Positions 4,760 to 5,627 of a stretch of 5,627 nt of DNA are shown in pieces (positions within the stretch are counted from its first letter, which is position 1; the number at the start of each line of letters is the position of its first letter). A program made the position numbers and the translations under genes. Origin of the DNA: Dethiosulfatibacter sp. GTDB lineage: Bacteria; Bacillota; Clostridia; Tissierellales; Dethiosulfatibacteraceae. The stretch is from contig JAUVAG010000105.1 of the NCBI GenBank assembly GCA_030591825.1, positions 1 to 5,627 on the forward strand, in the 5' to 3' direction. The notes under the pieces are model-generated. The model saw only the letters and a program-made list of their open reading frames with translations, ran no database searches and had not been told where the DNA came from.

Positions 4760-5627
4760 TATAATTCTTTTGCGAAATTCATCCTCGAAATATTCCATTG
4801 CATTATTTAAAGGTACAGCTTCAGTTTTACCACTACCACAGAGAGAAGCAATTTCCATGGTTTTAACAATCCTTTTATAGTTTGCAATGTCATCTTCAGT
4901 TCCCCTGTTATCCATGAATCTCTTCAATATTCTTTTGAGCTGCTTGTTTCCTTCCCTGCATGGAGTACATTTACCGCAGCTTTCATGGGAAAAGAACTCC
5001 TGTACCGTACTTGTATATTCCACTATATCATCGGTATCATCAGCCACCACTACAGCTCCGGAACCTATTCCCATGCCAAGATCAGTAAATGATTCATAAT
5101 CATAGTTTATATCTATTTTAGAGGCAGGAAGAATTCCTCCTGAAGCTCCGCCAATTTGTACAAAGCTTATTTTTCTGTTATCTATAACTCCTCCAGCAAG
5201 CCCATTTATCATTTCCATCATTGATATTCCAAAGGGAACTTCATAAACTCCGGATTTTTTAACCTTACCGCTTATGCATACAACCTTTGTTCCAGGACTT
5301 CCTTCTGTACCCTGTTCGGTAAATATTTCACTTCCATTTTTTAATACAGTTGTAACTGCAGCAAGTGTCTCTACATTTATTATAAGTGTTGGAAGTTGAA
5401 GATAACCTGCCTGCTTAACATACGGAGGTTTTGATCTTGGTATTCCGGGTTTTCCTTCCAATGATTCACAAAGTGCAAATCCTTCTCCGCAAACATAGGA
5501 TCCTGCTCCGGAAACCAGTCTTATATCGAAATTATGACCGCTGTTTTTAATATTTTCTCCAAGCCATCCATATTCCCTGGACTTTTCTATGGCATTAATA
5601 ATTCTTTCTCTCATCCAATAATATTCT
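4754..5627 (-). CDS. NuoF/HydB-type NADH-binding FMN/4Fe-4S flavoprotein subunit, C-terminal part (5' end outside window)
   Basis: The reading frame stays open through the right edge and the residues ahead of the ATG at 5614 (EYYW) still fit the family (compare the AEYP segment of NuoF), so that ATG is internal and the gene is incomplete. Counting from it: the FMN/NADH region has GAGSYVCGEGFALCESLEG (36-54), PRSKPPYV (59-66) and NVETLAAV (80-87); an SLBB-like domain spans about 110-170 (QIGGASGGILP); and the C-terminal 4Fe-4S domain has ESCGKCTPC (C213, C216, C219) with the fourth ligand C259 in SLCGSGKT. The protein stops soon after that cluster, so it lacks the extra C-terminal ferredoxin domain of many HydB subunits. 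The family takes electrons to or from NAD(H) in complex I, electron-bifurcating hydrogenases or formate dehydrogenases; which complex this is cannot be told without the upstream genes. The usual CGEET is CGEGF here. Confidence 0.93.
   Translation of the reverse strand, partial: EYYWMRERIINAIEKSREYGWLGENIKNSGHNFDIRLVSGAGSYVCGEGFALCESLEGKPGIPRSKPPYVKQAGYLQLPTLIINVETLAAVTTVLKNGSEIFTEQGTEGSPGTKVVCISGKVKKSGVYEVPFGISMMEMINGLAGGVIDNRKISFVQIGGASGGILPASKIDINYDYESFTDLGMGIGSGAVVVADDTDDIVEYTSTVQEFFSHESCGKCTPCREGNKQLKRILKRFMDNRGTEDDIANYKRIVKTMEIASLCGSGKTEAVPLNNAMEYFEDEFRKRIIK

Noticed and set aside
4208..5099. Plus-strand frames at 4208-4435 and 4887-5099
   Set aside because: Both are antisense shadows of the PDRP and NuoF-like genes.
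5612..5614. ATG at 5614 as the start of the NuoF-like gene
   Set aside because: The frame stays open to the window edge with family-like residues, no ribosome binding site can be seen, and the N-terminal part of the FMN domain would be missing.

Overview
The window is AT-rich and every protein gene lies on the minus strand, so transcription runs from high to low coordinates. The best fit is a low-GC anaerobic Firmicute of the class Clostridia. Three things point there: a pyruvate phosphate dikinase that keeps the residue numbering of the Clostridium symbiosum enzyme (874 aa, H455, C831), strong AGGAGG-type ribosome binding sites, and a NuoF/HydB-like flavoprotein. The genus cannot be fixed from the sequence alone.

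Layout in the direction of transcription (right to left): (1) the C-terminal ~290 residues of a NuoF/HydB-type NADH-binding iron-sulfur flavoprotein, whose 5' end lies beyond the right edge, closed by a very strong hairpin terminator; (2) a 235-bp control region with two candidate sigma-A promoters and a nested set of inverted repeats; (3) the PPDK regulatory protein (PDRP, DUF299) gene followed 25 bp later by ppdK; (4) a 112-bp gap with no recognisable terminator but with a near-perfect SigB/SigF-class promoter; (5) a small RsbW/SpoIIAB-like ATP-binding protein followed 20 bp later by a VOC (glyoxalase-fold) protein, closed by a hairpin terminator; (6) a ~125-nt GC-rich stretch at the left edge that has its own extended -10 promoter and a terminator-like hairpin, and looks like an independent small RNA or a leader RNA.

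PPDK interconverts pyruvate + ATP + Pi with PEP + AMP + PPi, and PDRP switches it off and on by reversible phosphorylation of the threonine two residues before the catalytic histidine (T453/H455 here). Enzyme and regulator are therefore co-transcribed. The promoter region ahead of them, with a 12-bp perfect inverted repeat spaced 31 bp (about three helical turns), suggests a dedicated transcriptional control as well. The anti-sigma-like gene under a SigB/SigF-class promoter, without an adjacent sigma factor or antagonist, and the small RNA candidate with an octamer repeated in two hairpins are the parts least explained by standard annotation.
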